Assembly (NCBI RefSeq): GCF_000935125.1
Contig: NZ_JRKI01000056.1
Location: forward strand, 1-64,000
Length of the DNA stretch: 64,000 nucleotides
Source: Streptomyces natalensis ATCC 27448
GTDB lineage: Bacteria; Actinomycetota; Actinomycetes; Streptomycetales; Streptomycetaceae
Direction: 5' to 3'
The first letter of the stretch is position 1, and every line of letters starts with the position of its first letter. The translations under genes and the position numbers were made by a program. The notes below the pieces were generated by a model. It saw only the letters and a program-made list of their open reading frames with translations, was not told the origin of the DNA and did not search any database. Below, piece by piece: positions 53,734 to 62,802 of this stretch.

Positions 53734-54396
53734 TCAGCCGCGGCTGTGCACCAGGTCCTTGAGCGCGGTGTTCAACTCCAGGACGTTCACCCGCGGTTCG
53801 CCCATGAAACCGAGGGCGCGGCCGCTGATGTGGTCCGTGACCAGCTTGCGCACCGTGGCCATGGGAAGCCCGTTCTCCTTGGCGACCCGGTCGGCCTGGA
53901 GGCGCGCGTACTCCGGCGAGATGTCGGGGTCCAGCCCGGAGGCGGAGGAGGTGACGGCGTCCGCCGGGACCTTCGACGCGGGCACGCCGTAGGTCTTCGC
54001 GACCCACGTCTTGCGCTCCTTGACCGCCTTGATGAGGTCGGTGTTGGTGGCGCCCTGGTTGGACGCACCGGAGACCTGGAGGTCGTACTGGGTGTTGACC
54101 CCGTTGGTCTTGTTGCTGCCCAGACCCGCCGAGGGGCGCGGCTGGAAGTACCTCAGGTCCGGTACGGGGTTGCCGGCCTTGTCCGTGCCCTTGTCGTAGC
54201 GCTGGCCGAGCAGCGAGGAGCCGACGACCTTGCCGTGGGAGCTCACCTCGGACCCGTTGGCCTGGTCGCGGAAGGCCGCCTGGGCCACTCCCGTGACGGC
54301 CAGCGGGTAGAGGACCCCGCACAGCACGGTCAGGACGAGCAGGGCGCGCAGCCCCGCACCGAGCAACCGGGCGGTGTTGCTTACCGAGTTGTTCAT
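53734..54396 (-). CDS. kdpC: KdpC, potassium-transporting ATPase subunit C
   Basis: A 220-residue subunit with one N-terminal transmembrane helix (LRALLVLTVLCGVLYPLAV) and a periplasm-facing domain containing YFQPRPSA and the conserved end DPDISPEYARLQADRVAK, HISGRALGFMGEPRVNVLELN. KdpC stabilises the KdpFABC complex and influences nucleotide affinity. ATG 54396 (MNNSV) is preferred; an in-frame GTG at 54405 is possible because the AGGAG at 54410-54414 is awkwardly spaced for both. It ends the kdp operon, 20 bases after kdpB. Confidence 0.92.
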   Translation of the reverse strand: MNNSVSNTARLLGAGLRALLVLTVLCGVLYPLAVTGVAQAAFRDQANGSEVSSHGKVVGSSLLGQRYDKGTDKAGNPVPDLRYFQPRPSAGLGSNKTNGVNTQYDLQVSGASNQGATNTDLIKAVKERKTWVAKTYGVPASKVPADAVTSSASGLDPDISPEYARLQADRVAKENGLPMATVRKLVTDHISGRALGFMGEPRVNVLELNTALKDLVHSRG

Positions 54397-54416
54397 GACG
54401 GTCACAAGCTCCTAGA

Positions 54417-56561
54417 TCAATGCAGCCCGGGGATGAGGGAGATGAGCAGATCGATGAGCTTGATGCCGATGAACGGCGCGATCAGGCCACCGAGCCCGTA
54501 GACGGCGAGGTTGCGGCGCAGCATCTTGTCGGCGCTGACCGGCCGGTACTGCACGCCCCTGAGGGCGAGCGGCACCAGGGCGACGATGATCAGCGCATTG
54601 AAGATGATCGCCGAGAGGATCGCGGAGTTGGGGCTGGACAGCCGCATGATGTTGAGGGAGTCCAGGCCGGGGTAGGCCACTGCGAACATCGCCGGGATGA
54701 TCGCGAAGTACTTCGCGACGTCGTTGGCGATCGAGAAGGTGGTCAGCGCGCCCCGGGTGATCAGCAGCTGCTTGCCGATCTCGACGATCTCGATGAGCTT
54801 GGTCGGGTTGGAGTCGAGGTCGACCATGTTGCCGGCCTCCTTGGCGGCCGACGTACCGGTGTTCATCGCCACGCCGACGTCCGCCTGCGCGAGCGCGGGC
54901 GCGTCGTTGGTGCCGTCACCGGTCATCGCGACCAGCTTGCCGCCGGCCTGCTCGCGCTTGATGAGCGCCATCTTGTCCTCGGGCGTGGCCTCCGCGAGGA
55001 AGTCGTCCACGCCCGCCTCGTCGGCGATGGCCTTGGCCGTCAGCGGGTTGTCACCCGTGATCATGACGGTCTTGATGCCCATCTTGCGCAGCTCGACGAA
55101 CCGTTCGCGCATGCCCTCCTTGACGACGTCCTTGAGGTGGATGACGCCCAGGACGCGCGGGCCGCGCTCGTCCTCCAGCGCGACCAGCAGCGGGGTGCCG
55201 CCGGCCTGCGAGATGACGTCCGTCAGCTGCTGGGCGTCCTCGGCGACCTCGCCGCCGCGCTCCTGCACCCAGGCGATGACCGAACCGGACGCGCCCTTGC
55301 GGACCTTGCGGCCGTCGACGTCCACCCCCGACATCCGGGTCTGGGCGGTGAACGGCACCCACTCGGCGTCCACCAGCTCGCCCTGGTGCCGCTCGCGCAG
55401 CCCGTACTTCTCCTTGGCGAGGACGACGATGGAGCGGCCCTCGGGCGTCTCGTCGGCCAGCGAGGAGAGCTGGGCGGCGTCGGCGACCTCGGCCTCGGTG
55501 GTGCCGCGTACGGGCACGAACTCGGCGGCCTGGCGGTTGCCGAGGGTGATGGTGCCGGTCTTGTCGAGCAGCAGGGTCGATACGTCGCCCGCGGCTTCGA
55601 CGGCGCGTCCGGACATGGCCAAAACGTTGCGCTGCACCAGCCGGTCCATACCGGCGATGCCGATGGCCGACAGCAGCGCACCGATCGTCGTCGGGATCAG
55701 GCAGACCAGCAGCGCGAGCAGCACGATCATCGGCTGCTCGGCGCCCGCGTAGATCGCGAACGGCTGGAGGGTGACGACCGCCAGCAGGAAGACGATGGTG
55801 AGCGAGGCGAGCAGGATGTTCAGCGCGATCTCGTTCGGGGTCTTCTGCCGTGCGGCGCCCTCGACGAGGTTGATCATCCGGTCGATGAAGGTCTCGCCGG
55901 GCTTCGTCGTGATCTTGATGACGATGCGGTCGGAGAGCACCTTCGTGCCACCGGTGACGGCACAGCGGTCGCCGCCGGACTCGCGGATGACCGGCGCCGA
56001 TTCACCGGTGATCGCCGACTCGTCGACGGAGGCGACGCCTTCGACGACGTCACCGTCGCCGGGGATGATGTCGCCGGCCTCGCAGACGACCAGGTCGCCG
56101 ATGCGCAGTTCGGTGCCGGGGACCTGCTCCTCCGCCTCGCCGTTCAGCCGGCGCGCCACGGTGTCGGTCTTGGCCTTGCGCAGGGTGTCGGCCTGCGCCT
56201 TGCCGCGGCCCTCGGCCACCGCCTCGGCGAGGTTGGCGAAGATGACGGTCAGCCACAGCCAGGCCGCGATCGCCCAGCCGAACCAGTCCGAGGGCTTCGT
56301 GACGGCGAAGACCGTGGTCAGCACGGAGCCGACCTCGACCACGAACATCACGGGGGACTTGACCATCACCCGCGGGTCGAGCTTGCGTATCGCGTCCGGG
56401 AAGGACTTGATCAGCTGCTTGGGGTCGAAGAGACCGCCGCCCACGCGGCCGTCGCCGGGCTGGTGCCCGCTGGGGACGTCCTGGTGCGGAGCGCGAGTCG
56501 GAGTAGCTGTCGAACTGGAGGCCATGGAGCCGGGCCCTTCCGGTTTCACGGGGGCGGTCAT
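54417..56561 (-). CDS. kdpB: KdpB, P-type ATPase subunit
   Basis: A 714-residue P-type ATPase that drives K+ uptake. The phosphorylation motif is DKTGT (about Asp333), the actuator loop TGES stands in [10 protein letters not shown] (the serine inhibited by phosphorylation in E. coli KdpB), and the hinge is [18 protein letters not shown]. Compared with E. coli it has a ~30-residue Pro/Ser/Gly-rich N-terminal extension. Its start overlaps the kdpA stop by four bases. Confidence 0.96.
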   Translation of the reverse strand: MTAPVKPEGPGSMASSSTATPTRAPHQDVPSGHQPGDGRVGGGLFDPKQLIKSFPDAIRKLDPRVMVKSPVMFVVEVGSVLTTVFAVTKPSDWFGWAIAAWLWLTVIFANLAEAVAEGRGKAQADTLRKAKTDTVARRLNGEAEEQVPGTELRIGDLVVCEAGDIIPGDGDVVEGVASVDESAITGESAPVIRESGGDRCAVTGGTKVLSDRIVIKITTKPGETFIDRMINLVEGAARQKTPNEIALNILLASLTIVFLLAVVTLQPFAIYAGAEQPMIVLLALLVCLIPTTIGALLSAIGIAGMDRLVQRNVLAMSGRAVEAAGDVSTLLLDKTGTITLGNRQAAEFVPVRGTTEAEVADAAQLSSLADETPEGRSIVVLAKEKYGLRERHQGELVDAEWVPFTAQTRMSGVDVDGRKVRKGASGSVIAWVQERGGEVAEDAQQLTDVISQAGGTPLLVALEDERGPRVLGVIHLKDVVKEGMRERFVELRKMGIKTVMITGDNPLTAKAIADEAGVDDFLAEATPEDKMALIKREQAGGKLVAMTGDGTNDAPALAQADVGVAMNTGTSAAKEAGNMVDLDSNPTKLIEIVEIGKQLLITRGALTTFSIANDVAKYFAIIPAMFAVAYPGLDSLNIMRLSSPNSAILSAIIFNALIIVALVPLALRGVQYRPVSADKMLRRNLAVYGLGGLIAPFIGIKLIDLLISLIPGLH

Positions 56562-58234
56562 GACAGACCCTCCGCCAGCGGCCCGAGGGCCAGCGCCGGG
56601 AAGTAGGTCAGACCGGTGATGATCAGGATCGTGCCGACGAGCAGCCCCGCGAAGAGCGGCTTCTCGGTACGCAGGGTGCCCGCGGTCTCCGGGACCGGCT
56701 GCTGCTCGGCGAGCGAGCCGGCCAGGGCGAGCACGAACACCATCGGCAGGAAGCGGCCGAGCAGCATCGCCAGACCGATCGTGGTGTTGTACCAGGGCGT
56801 GTTGGCGTTCAGTCCGGCGAAGGCGGAGCCGTTGTTGTTGCCGCCGGAGGTGAAGGCGTAGAGCACCTCGGAGAAGCCGTGCGCTCCGGCGCCCAGCGCC
56901 TTGGTGTTGAGCATCGAGCCCAGCGCGTCCGGCAGCACCATCGAGGCGGCGGCGAAGCCGAGCACCAGCGTCGGGGTGATGAGGATGTAGCAGGCCGCGA
57001 GCTTGATCTCACGGGTGCCGATCTTCTTGCCGAGGTACTCGGGCGTACGGCCCACCATCAGGCCGGCGATGAACACCGCGATGATCGCCATGACGAGCAT
57101 GCCGTAGAGGCCGGAGCCCACACCGCCGGGCGCGAGCTCACCGAGCATCATGCCCAGCAGCTGGATGCCGCCGCCGAAGGCCGTGAAGGAGGAGTGGAAG
57201 GAGTCCACCGCGCCGGTGGAGGTCAGGGTGGTCGACACCGAGAAGATCGCGGAGCTGCCGACGCCGAAGCGGGTCTCCTTGCCCTCCATCGCCGCGCCGG
57301 CCGCCTGGAGCGCCGGGCCGCCGTGGGCGAACTCGGTCCACATCATCAGGGCGACGAAGCCGAGCCAGATGACGCCCATCGTGGCGAGGATCGCGTAGCC
57401 CTGCTTCACGTTCCCGACGAGCTTGCCGAAGGTGCGGGTCAGCGCGAACGGGATGACGAGGATCAGGAAGATCTCGAAGAGGTTGGTGAAGGCGTTGGGG
57501 TTCTCGAAGGGGTGGGAGGAGTTGGCGTTGAAGTAGCCGCCTCCGTTGGTGCCCAGTTCCTTGATGGCCTCCTGGGAGGCGATCGCACCGCCGTTGGTCT
57601 GCTGGTGGCCGCCCATGAACTGGCCGACCTCGTGGATGCCGGAGAAGTTCTGCACCGCGCCGCAGGCGACCAGGACGACGGCGCCGATGACGGCGATCGG
57701 GATGAGCACGCGCACGGTGCCGCGCACCAGGTCGGCCCAGAAGTTGCCCAGGTCGCCCGTACGCGACCGGGCGAAGCCGCGGACCAGGGCGATGGCGACG
57801 GCCATGCCGGTGGCGGCGGACACGAAGTTCTGCACCGCGAGACCGGCGGTCTGGACGACGTGGCCCATGGCCTGCTCGCCGCTGTACGACTGCCAGTTGG
57901 TGTTGGAGACGAAGGACGCGGCGGTGTTGAACGCCTGGTCCGGGCTGATCGACGCGAAGCCCAGGGACAGCGGCATCCCGCCCTGGAGGCGCTGGAGCAG
58001 GTAGAGGAAGAGCACACCCACCACGGAGAACGCCAGGACGCCGCGCAGGTACGCGGGCCAGCGCATCTCGGCGTCGGCGTTGGCGCCGATGCAGCGGTAG
58101 ATGACCTTCTCGATACGGAGGTGCTTGGGGGAGCTGTAGACGGCGGCCATGTAGTCGCCGAGGGGGCGGTACGCCAGGGCCAGCGCCGCGATGAGCGCTA
58201 TCAGCTGGAGCACGCCTGCGAGGATGGGGCTCAT
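56558..58234 (-). CDS. kdpA: KdpA, potassium-binding channel-like subunit
   Basis: A 558-residue membrane subunit with ten or so transmembrane helices and the four pore-loop repeats of the superfamily of K+ transporters: [39 protein letters not shown] and [13 protein letters not shown]. It provides the selectivity filter of KdpFABC. It begins 8 bases after kdpF. Confidence 0.96.
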   Translation of the reverse strand: MSPILAGVLQLIALIAALALAYRPLGDYMAAVYSSPKHLRIEKVIYRCIGANADAEMRWPAYLRGVLAFSVVGVLFLYLLQRLQGGMPLSLGFASISPDQAFNTAASFVSNTNWQSYSGEQAMGHVVQTAGLAVQNFVSAATGMAVAIALVRGFARSRTGDLGNFWADLVRGTVRVLIPIAVIGAVVLVACGAVQNFSGIHEVGQFMGGHQQTNGGAIASQEAIKELGTNGGGYFNANSSHPFENPNAFTNLFEIFLILVIPFALTRTFGKLVGNVKQGYAILATMGVIWLGFVALMMWTEFAHGGPALQAAGAAMEGKETRFGVGSSAIFSVSTTLTSTGAVDSFHSSFTAFGGGIQLLGMMLGELAPGGVGSGLYGMLVMAIIAVFIAGLMVGRTPEYLGKKIGTREIKLAACYILITPTLVLGFAAASMVLPDALGSMLNTKALGAGAHGFSEVLYAFTSGGNNNGSAFAGLNANTPWYNTTIGLAMLLGRFLPMVFVLALAGSLAEQQPVPETAGTLRTEKPLFAGLLVGTILIITGLTYFPALALGPLAEGLS

Positions 58235-58242
58235 GGTCGTGC

Positions 58243-58332
58243 TCAGAACCTCTCCGGGAAAACGAGGGCAAGGACCAGGTATCCGAGCAGGGCGACGGCA
58301 ACGATCAGGCCGACGATGTTTTCGATGGTCAC
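58243..58332 (-). CDS. kdpF: KdpF, small stabilising subunit
   Basis: A 29-residue single-helix membrane protein ([16 protein letters not shown], ending FPERF) immediately upstream of kdpA, the position and size of KdpF, a lipid-like stabiliser of the KdpABC complex. It starts at GTG 58332, overlapping the stop of a preceding 27-codon gene by four bases. Confidence 0.85.
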   Translation of the reverse strand: MTIENIVGLIVAVALLGYLVLALVFPERF

Positions 58333-58412
58333 AGCTTCGTCACCCCCTTGGCGACGAGTGCCACCACCGCGAAGACCGCGAGCGTGACGACGACGAAGGC
58401 CACGTCGGCCAT
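58329..58412 (-). CDS. Tiny membrane protein at the head of the kdp operon
   Basis: A 27-residue frame starting at ATG 58412 with AGGAG 7-8 bases upstream. It encodes a single hydrophobic helix ([20 protein letters not shown]) followed by the basic end AKGVTKL. The stop overlaps the kdpF start (GTGA), so it is translationally coupled. I recall similar small hypothetical proteins before kdpF in other Streptomyces, but no function is known; an extra KdpF-like subunit is the obvious guess. Confidence 0.7.
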   Translation of the reverse strand: MADVAFVVVTLAVFAVVALVAKGVTKL

Positions 58413-58559
58413 CGTGTGCTCCTAGATGAACGGGGAATGGGACCCCCACAGCAAAGCGTCCCCATGGCCCGTTGTGAGCGCCGTTGACGCCTCCCTTACG
58501 GCCATTAGCGCGCCCTTGACGGAATCTCTACGCGTCGCGGGCCTGACCTGCACAAACGA
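58413..58559. promoter_or_regulatory. kdp operon promoter region
   Basis: The kdp promoter and KdpE binding site should lie here, between the first small gene and the terminator hairpin at 58560. No KdpE consensus was recognised with confidence. Confidence 0.4.
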
Positions 58560-58598
58560 CGAGGGCCCGGACCCCTTCTCCAGGGGTACGGGCCCTCG
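58560..58598. terminator. Terminator hairpin after the DUF3710 gene
   Basis: A 16-bp stem with a single mismatch (58560-58575 with 58583-58598, 7-base loop) lies 58 bases beyond the end of the DUF3710 gene and upstream of the kdp promoter region. Confidence 0.8.
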
Positions 58599-58655
58599 CG
58601 GGCGCACGGCCCGGCCGTTGCAGTGGCGCATTTGCAGCGCCCGGCCGGGGACGGA

Positions 58656-59435
58656 CTAGCGGATCTCGGTGATTTCCGGTCCGCGCTCCAGGCGCTCGAC
58701 GCCGCCGCCGAAGCGGGACGGCTCGGCGGCATCCTGCTGGACACCGTCGGGCACCATGTGGGCGTCGTCCGGCAGCTTGAGGACGATCGGGTCGCGCGGC
58801 GCCATCGGGCCCTCGCCGCGGACGACGACGGTGTCCCGGAAGATGTGCTCCAGCACCCCGGCGGCCTGCGGCTGTACCGCGCCCTGGCCGGAGATCACCC
58901 CGCGCAGGAACCACCGGGGACCGTCGACGCCGATGAAGCGCACGACCTGCACGCCGTTCGTCCCGTCGGGCAGCTGTACCGGAACCTGGGCGCGCAGCTC
59001 CCAGCCCAGCGGGCCCTCGGCCTCGTCGATGACCCCGCCCTGCTGGGTGATGCCGGCCGCGATCTCCTCGCGGACCTCGCCCCAGATGCCCTCGTTCTTG
59101 GGAGCGGCGAAGGCCTGCAACTGGACGGCGCTGTCCTGCAGCACCACGGTCGCGGCGACGATGGCGTCACCGGCGACCTCCACCCGCAGCTCCATGCCCT
59201 CGACACCGGGCACGAACAGACCGCCGAGGTCGACCCGGCCCTCGCCGGGGCTGGTGACCTCCGACGCGTCCCAGGGACCGTCGGGGCGCGGCGCCGGCGG
59301 GAGACCGATCCGCCGCTCGCCCGCCTCGTCTTCCCCGGCCTCGTCGTCGCCGTCGCGCACAGTCGACTCCTCGGCGAACGCGGTGTCCTGCGCCGGCTCT
59401 GGGTGAGCCTCGTTCTTCTTGCGACGTCCGAACAC
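58656..59435 (-). CDS. DUF3710 domain protein
   Basis: A 259-residue soluble protein starting at GTG 59435 (FGRRKKNE) with a GAAGGA ribosome-binding site. A basic then acidic, disordered first ~60 residues precede the DUF3710 core: RVDLGGLFVP, WGEVREEIAAGI, GWELRAQVPVQL, FIGVDGPRWFLRGVISGQ. The family is widespread in actinobacteria next to dut and has no assigned function. It follows dut by one base, so the two are co-translated. Confidence 0.88.
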   Translation of the reverse strand: MFGRRKKNEAHPEPAQDTAFAEESTVRDGDDEAGEDEAGERRIGLPPAPRPDGPWDASEVTSPGEGRVDLGGLFVPGVEGMELRVEVAGDAIVAATVVLQDSAVQLQAFAAPKNEGIWGEVREEIAAGITQQGGVIDEAEGPLGWELRAQVPVQLPDGTNGVQVVRFIGVDGPRWFLRGVISGQGAVQPQAAGVLEHIFRDTVVVRGEGPMAPRDPIVLKLPDDAHMVPDGVQQDAAEPSRFGGGVERLERGPEITEIR

Positions 59436-59436
59436 G

Positions 59437-59958
59437 TCACTGTCCTTCCCGGTCGGATCCGACCGATGCGTATCCATTCCCGCCCGTGGAGCCACCCACC
59501 GCCGCATGACCGCCGGTGGAACCGAATCCCCCCTCGGCCCGCGCCGAGCCGGGAAGTTCCGCCACCTCGTGGAAGCGCACCTTCTCGACCTGCTGGACGA
59601 CCAGTTGGGCGATCCGGTCATACCTCTCGAACCGCACGGTCTCGCGCGGGTCCAGATTGACCACGATCACCTTGATCTCCCCACGGTACCCGGCATCGAC
59701 CGTCCCGGGGGCATTGACCAAGGCCAGTCCGCAGCGGGCGGCAAGCCCGGAGCGGGGGTGTACGAACGCGGCATACCCGTCGGGCAGCGCGATCGACACC
59801 CCGGTGGGCAGCACCGCGCGCTCCCCCGGCGCCAGCTCGGCGGCCTCGGTGGTCACCAGGTCCACGCCCGCGTCACCCGGATGCCCGTACGCCGGAACGG
59901 GCACCTGCGCATCCAGCCGGCGCAGCAGCACATCCACCGGATTCCGTACCTGGCTCAC
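59437..59958 (-). CDS. dut: dUTP diphosphatase
   Basis: A 173-residue trimeric-type dUTPase, converting dUTP to dUMP and pyrophosphate to keep uracil out of DNA. All five motifs are present: HPGDAGVDL, HPRSGLAAR, VNAPGTVDAGYRGEIKV (uracil-binding hairpin and catalytic Asp), RIAQLVVQ and the glycine-rich C-terminal GGFGSTGG arm. The last ~25 residues are an extra flexible tail. GTG 59958 overlaps the stop of the upstream thioesterase gene by four bases. Confidence 0.95.
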   Translation of the reverse strand: MSQVRNPVDVLLRRLDAQVPVPAYGHPGDAGVDLVTTEAAELAPGERAVLPTGVSIALPDGYAAFVHPRSGLAARCGLALVNAPGTVDAGYRGEIKVIVVNLDPRETVRFERYDRIAQLVVQQVEKVRFHEVAELPGSARAEGGFGSTGGHAAVGGSTGGNGYASVGSDREGQ

Positions 59959-60548
59959 GGGTTCACCTCAAACGCACGCGCTCGCTTGACCTGGTCCGGG
60001 TCGGCCATCGCCGCCTGGATCTCCTCGGGCCTTCCGTTGTCGATGAAGTGGTCGACCTTCACCTCGATGAAGACGGCCTCCGCGCGCACCGCGACCGGAC
60101 CGTCCGGGCCGCCTATCCGTCCCTCGGCCGTGGAGTAGATCTTCCGGCCGTGCACCGCGGTGACCCGCGCGTCCAGGTACAGCACGGTGTCCAGCGGGAC
60201 CGGACGCAGGAAGTCGGTCTCCAGGCGGCCGGTCACCGCGATCACCCGCAGCAGCCAGTTCAGCGAGCCGAGCGTCTCGTCCAGCGCGGTGGCCAGTACG
60301 CCGCCGTGCGCCAGGCCCGGCGCGCCCTGGTGGGCCTCCTTGACGGTGAACTCGGCCCGTACGCTCACGCCCTCGCCGGCCCGCGCCTCCAGGTGCAGGC
60401 CGTGGCTCTGGCCCGTGCCGCAGCCGAAGCACCGGTCGTAGTGCGCGCCGAGGAGTTCTCCGGGTGCGGGCGCCTGGGGATGCCGCACCGGAGCGGCGGC
60501 GTCCTTCGGCGGCGTCAGCCGCGCCCTGGGTTCGTCAGTTCCACTCAC
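59955..60548 (-). CDS. PaaI-family (hotdog) thioesterase
   Basis: A 197-residue hotdog-fold protein. Cysteines in YDRCFGCG, then HGGVLATALDETLG (catalytic segment with HGG and Asp/Glu) and ETDFLRPVPLDTVLYLDARV are the pattern of PaaI/YbgC-like acyl-CoA thioesterases. The first ~50 residues are a polar leader. GTG 60548 is chosen as the start of SGTDEPRARL; the in-frame DNA farther upstream is the divergent DUF3093 gene. It is first in the thioesterase-dut-DUF3710 operon. Confidence 0.85.
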   Translation of the reverse strand: MSGTDEPRARLTPPKDAAAPVRHPQAPAPGELLGAHYDRCFGCGTGQSHGLHLEARAGEGVSVRAEFTVKEAHQGAPGLAHGGVLATALDETLGSLNWLLRVIAVTGRLETDFLRPVPLDTVLYLDARVTAVHGRKIYSTAEGRIGGPDGPVAVRAEAVFIEVKVDHFIDNGRPEEIQAAMADPDQVKRARAFEVNP

Positions 60549-60606
60549 GAGTGCAGACCCTACCCGCGCACCTAAGGGGCCTGCGCCGCCGTGCCAAGCT
60601 GGAGCC

Positions 60607-61050
60607 ATGCAGTCGTACGAAGAACGTCTCACCGCACCCCGGTCCTGGTGGGTGATCGCCGTGCTGGTCGGCGTCTCCTGTGCCCTGATCCTCTTCCCGC
60701 TGGGGACGCTGCCGATGCTCGGCGGGCTGATCGGCGGCGCGGCGCTGGCGGCGGTGGCGGTCAGCTCGTACGGCTCGGCGCGGATCCGCGTGGTGGGCGG
60801 CGCGCTGATCGCGGGGGACGCCAAGATCCCGCTCGCGGCGCTGGGCGAGGCTCGGGCGCTGGACGCGGACGAGGCGGTGGCCTGGCGGACGCACAAGGCC
60901 GATGCACGGGCTTTCATGCTCTTGCGCGGCTATATCCGTACCGCGGTGCGGGTGGAGATCACCGATCCCGAGGATCCGACGCCGTACGCCTATCTCTCGA
61001 CGCGGGAGCCGGAGCGGCTGGTGGCGGCGCTGGCGGCGGCGCGGGCCTGA
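60607..61050 (+). CDS. DUF3093 membrane protein
   Basis: A 147-residue protein with two adjacent transmembrane helices (WWVIAVLVGVSCALILF, and MLGGLIGGAALAAVAV) followed by a soluble C-terminal part (YGSARIRVVGGALIAGDAKIP, YLSTREPERLVAAL). This is the DUF3093 pattern. It is divergent from the thioesterase gene with 58 bases between starts and convergent with the next gene. Confidence 0.88.
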   Translation: MQSYEERLTAPRSWWVIAVLVGVSCALILFPLGTLPMLGGLIGGAALAAVAVSSYGSARIRVVGGALIAGDAKIPLAALGEARALDADEAVAWRTHKADARAFMLLRGYIRTAVRVEITDPEDPTPYAYLSTREPERLVAALAAARA

Positions 61051-61072
61051 GACCCCGGCCGGAGGGCGCGGG

Positions 61073-61891
61073 TCAGCCGCGGGGCGGCGGCCCGGCCCGG
61101 ACGGCGTCCGGTAGGGCGTCCCAGGGGACCTGTCGGGCCCGCAAGTCCTTGCGGATCTTTTTCGCAAGCTTTCCGGTGTCGCGGCGGTTCACTGCCGCGC
61201 CCACGGCGGCGCCCACCAGGAACGGCATGAGGTTGGGAAGATTGCGCAGGGTGCGCTTCATGATCTGCCGACGCAGTTCCCGGCGCATCGGCCCGCCGAG
61301 CGCGGCATTGAGCGAGGCGGGGTCGGCGATCTCGACGCCCCGCTCCTCGGTCCACGCCGTCACGGTGGCCATCGCGCGCTGCCTGCGGCCGCCCGGGGGC
61401 CGCAGGCCGTAGACCTCGTGCAGTTCGGCGATCAGCTTGAGCTCCACGGACGCGACGCCGATGATCTCGGCGGCCAGTTCGTAGGGCATCGCGGGCGGGA
61501 CGGGCAGCATCGCTGCCGCGCCGATGCCCGCGCCGACGGTGGCGGTGGCCTTGCGCGCGCCCTCGACCAGCTCGTCGGCCAGTTCCTCGGGGGTCAGGCC
61601 GGGGAACTGTACGCGCAACGTCGCCAGGTCGCGGACCGGGATGCGCGGGGCGGTATCGATGATCCGGTCGGCGATCGCGGTGAGTCCCGCGATCAGCCGG
61701 CCCCCGCGAACGGCACCGTGGTCAGCCCCGGCCGCGAGCGAGGCCGTGCGGCCCCGCCCCTGCGGTGTGCCGGTCGTGCGTTCCGGAGGAAGGGCGGTCG
61801 GGTCGGCGGGCACGGGCGCGGATTCCTCGCGTGGTCGTGCGCCTGCCGCCGGTCCTTTCGCGCCCCTCGGGCCCTTACGGAACGGGTTCAC
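61073..61891 (-). CDS. EcsC-like protein of unknown function
   Basis: A 272-residue protein. After a ~65-residue disordered, Pro/Arg-rich leader, the helical core (LIAGLTAIADRIID, ATATVGAGIGAAAMLPVPPAMPYELAAEI, ELKLIAELHEVYGL) and the C-terminal NLMPFLVGAAVGAAVNRRDTGKL resemble the EcsC family loosely; the assignment is tentative. GTG 61891 (MNPFRKGP) is the likely start, 23 bases after the DUF4193 stop, so the two probably share a transcript. Confidence 0.65.
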   Translation of the reverse strand: MNPFRKGPRGAKGPAAGARPREESAPVPADPTALPPERTTGTPQGRGRTASLAAGADHGAVRGGRLIAGLTAIADRIIDTAPRIPVRDLATLRVQFPGLTPEELADELVEGARKATATVGAGIGAAAMLPVPPAMPYELAAEIIGVASVELKLIAELHEVYGLRPPGGRRQRAMATVTAWTEERGVEIADPASLNAALGGPMRRELRRQIMKRTLRNLPNLMPFLVGAAVGAAVNRRDTGKLAKKIRKDLRARQVPWDALPDAVRAGPPPRG

Positions 61892-61914
61892 GCCTGGCAC
61901 GGCGTCGGCCCTTC

Positions 61915-62217
61915 TCAGGCCGCGCAGTCGCGGCAGATCGGGTTGCCGTTCTTGTCCTCGGCGGCCAGCTGGCTGCGGTGGTGCACCAGGAAGCAGCTCA
62001 TGCACGTGAACTCGTCCTGCTGCTTGGGCAGCACGCGCACCGCGAGCTCTTCGTTGGACAGGTCGGCGCCGGGCAGCTCCAGGCCCTCGGCCTGCTCGAA
62101 CTCGTCGACGTCGACGGCAGAGGCGGACTTGTCGTTCCGCCGGGATTTCAGTTCCTCGATGCTGTCCTCGTTGAGGTCGTCATCGGTCTTGCGTGGGGTG
62201 TCGTAATCCGTAGCCAT
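61915..62217 (-). CDS. DUF4193 zinc-ribbon-like protein
   Basis: A 100-residue acidic protein, very conserved in actinobacteria. The N-terminal half (DDLNEDSIEELKSRRN) is helical; the C-terminal half has CMSCF and CRDC, a likely zinc-binding pair of Cys-x-x-Cys knuckles. Function unknown. A strong ribosome-binding site (GAGGGGGAGAG) precedes ATG 62217. Confidence 0.9.
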   Translation of the reverse strand: MATDYDTPRKTDDDLNEDSIEELKSRRNDKSASAVDVDEFEQAEGLELPGADLSNEELAVRVLPKQQDEFTCMSCFLVHHRSQLAAEDKNGNPICRDCAA

Positions 62218-62802
62218 TTTCGCTCTCCCCCTCTGGGTGTCTGCGGTGTCTCAGCGCTCGTAACGCGTGAGAGGCCGGACTTGTGCCCGACCTGAGGCGG
62301 AGATTTTGCCTCACATCAAGGTCTGTTACTCAATCGACACCCAACCGCACCCCTGAAGAGGTGATCGGTTTGGATGGCGATCAGGACCGTACACGGTCCG
62401 AAAGTCGCACCTCGCGCAGCCCATCACGGGTACTTCCCGTGATCAGGCCCCCCGGAAACCCGGATTTTCCCGGCTTTCCACCAGGCGTTTTGATCACGCA
62501 ACGTAGACGGCCGGAAATTCTCGCCTGTGAGCGATCACACACGCCCAGGGCGCCGGAAGGACCGGCCGAATTCCGCGCAAAGCGAACTCGGGCGAAGGAT
62601 CCATGGTGACCGCCCCTCCCGTCAAACCGGAGGCGAGGCGGTGTGCGGCCGCCCGGCGGGCGATCATACGCACGAATGTCCGAAACCTCGTACGCGGCCG
62701 CGCAACGCCCCCAGCGGCCGCACACGCCCTCGTACGGCCCCGCGGAGCGCGCCGCGGCACCCGCCCCGCCACCGGGCCCGGTACGTCCGCCGTCCACGCA
62801 GC
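62218..62802. other. Long intergenic region with an 8-bp palindrome
   Basis: No gene is supported in these 585 bases between the DUF4193 gene and the end of the histidine kinase gene (both minus strand). The DUF4193 promoter is expected near 62290-62340, where the DNA is AT-richer. ATCACGGG / CCCGTGAT (62423-62443, 5-base spacer) is a perfect inverted repeat that could be an operator or part of a terminator. The stretch 62690-62800 is very GC-rich and looks non-coding. Confidence 0.5.
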
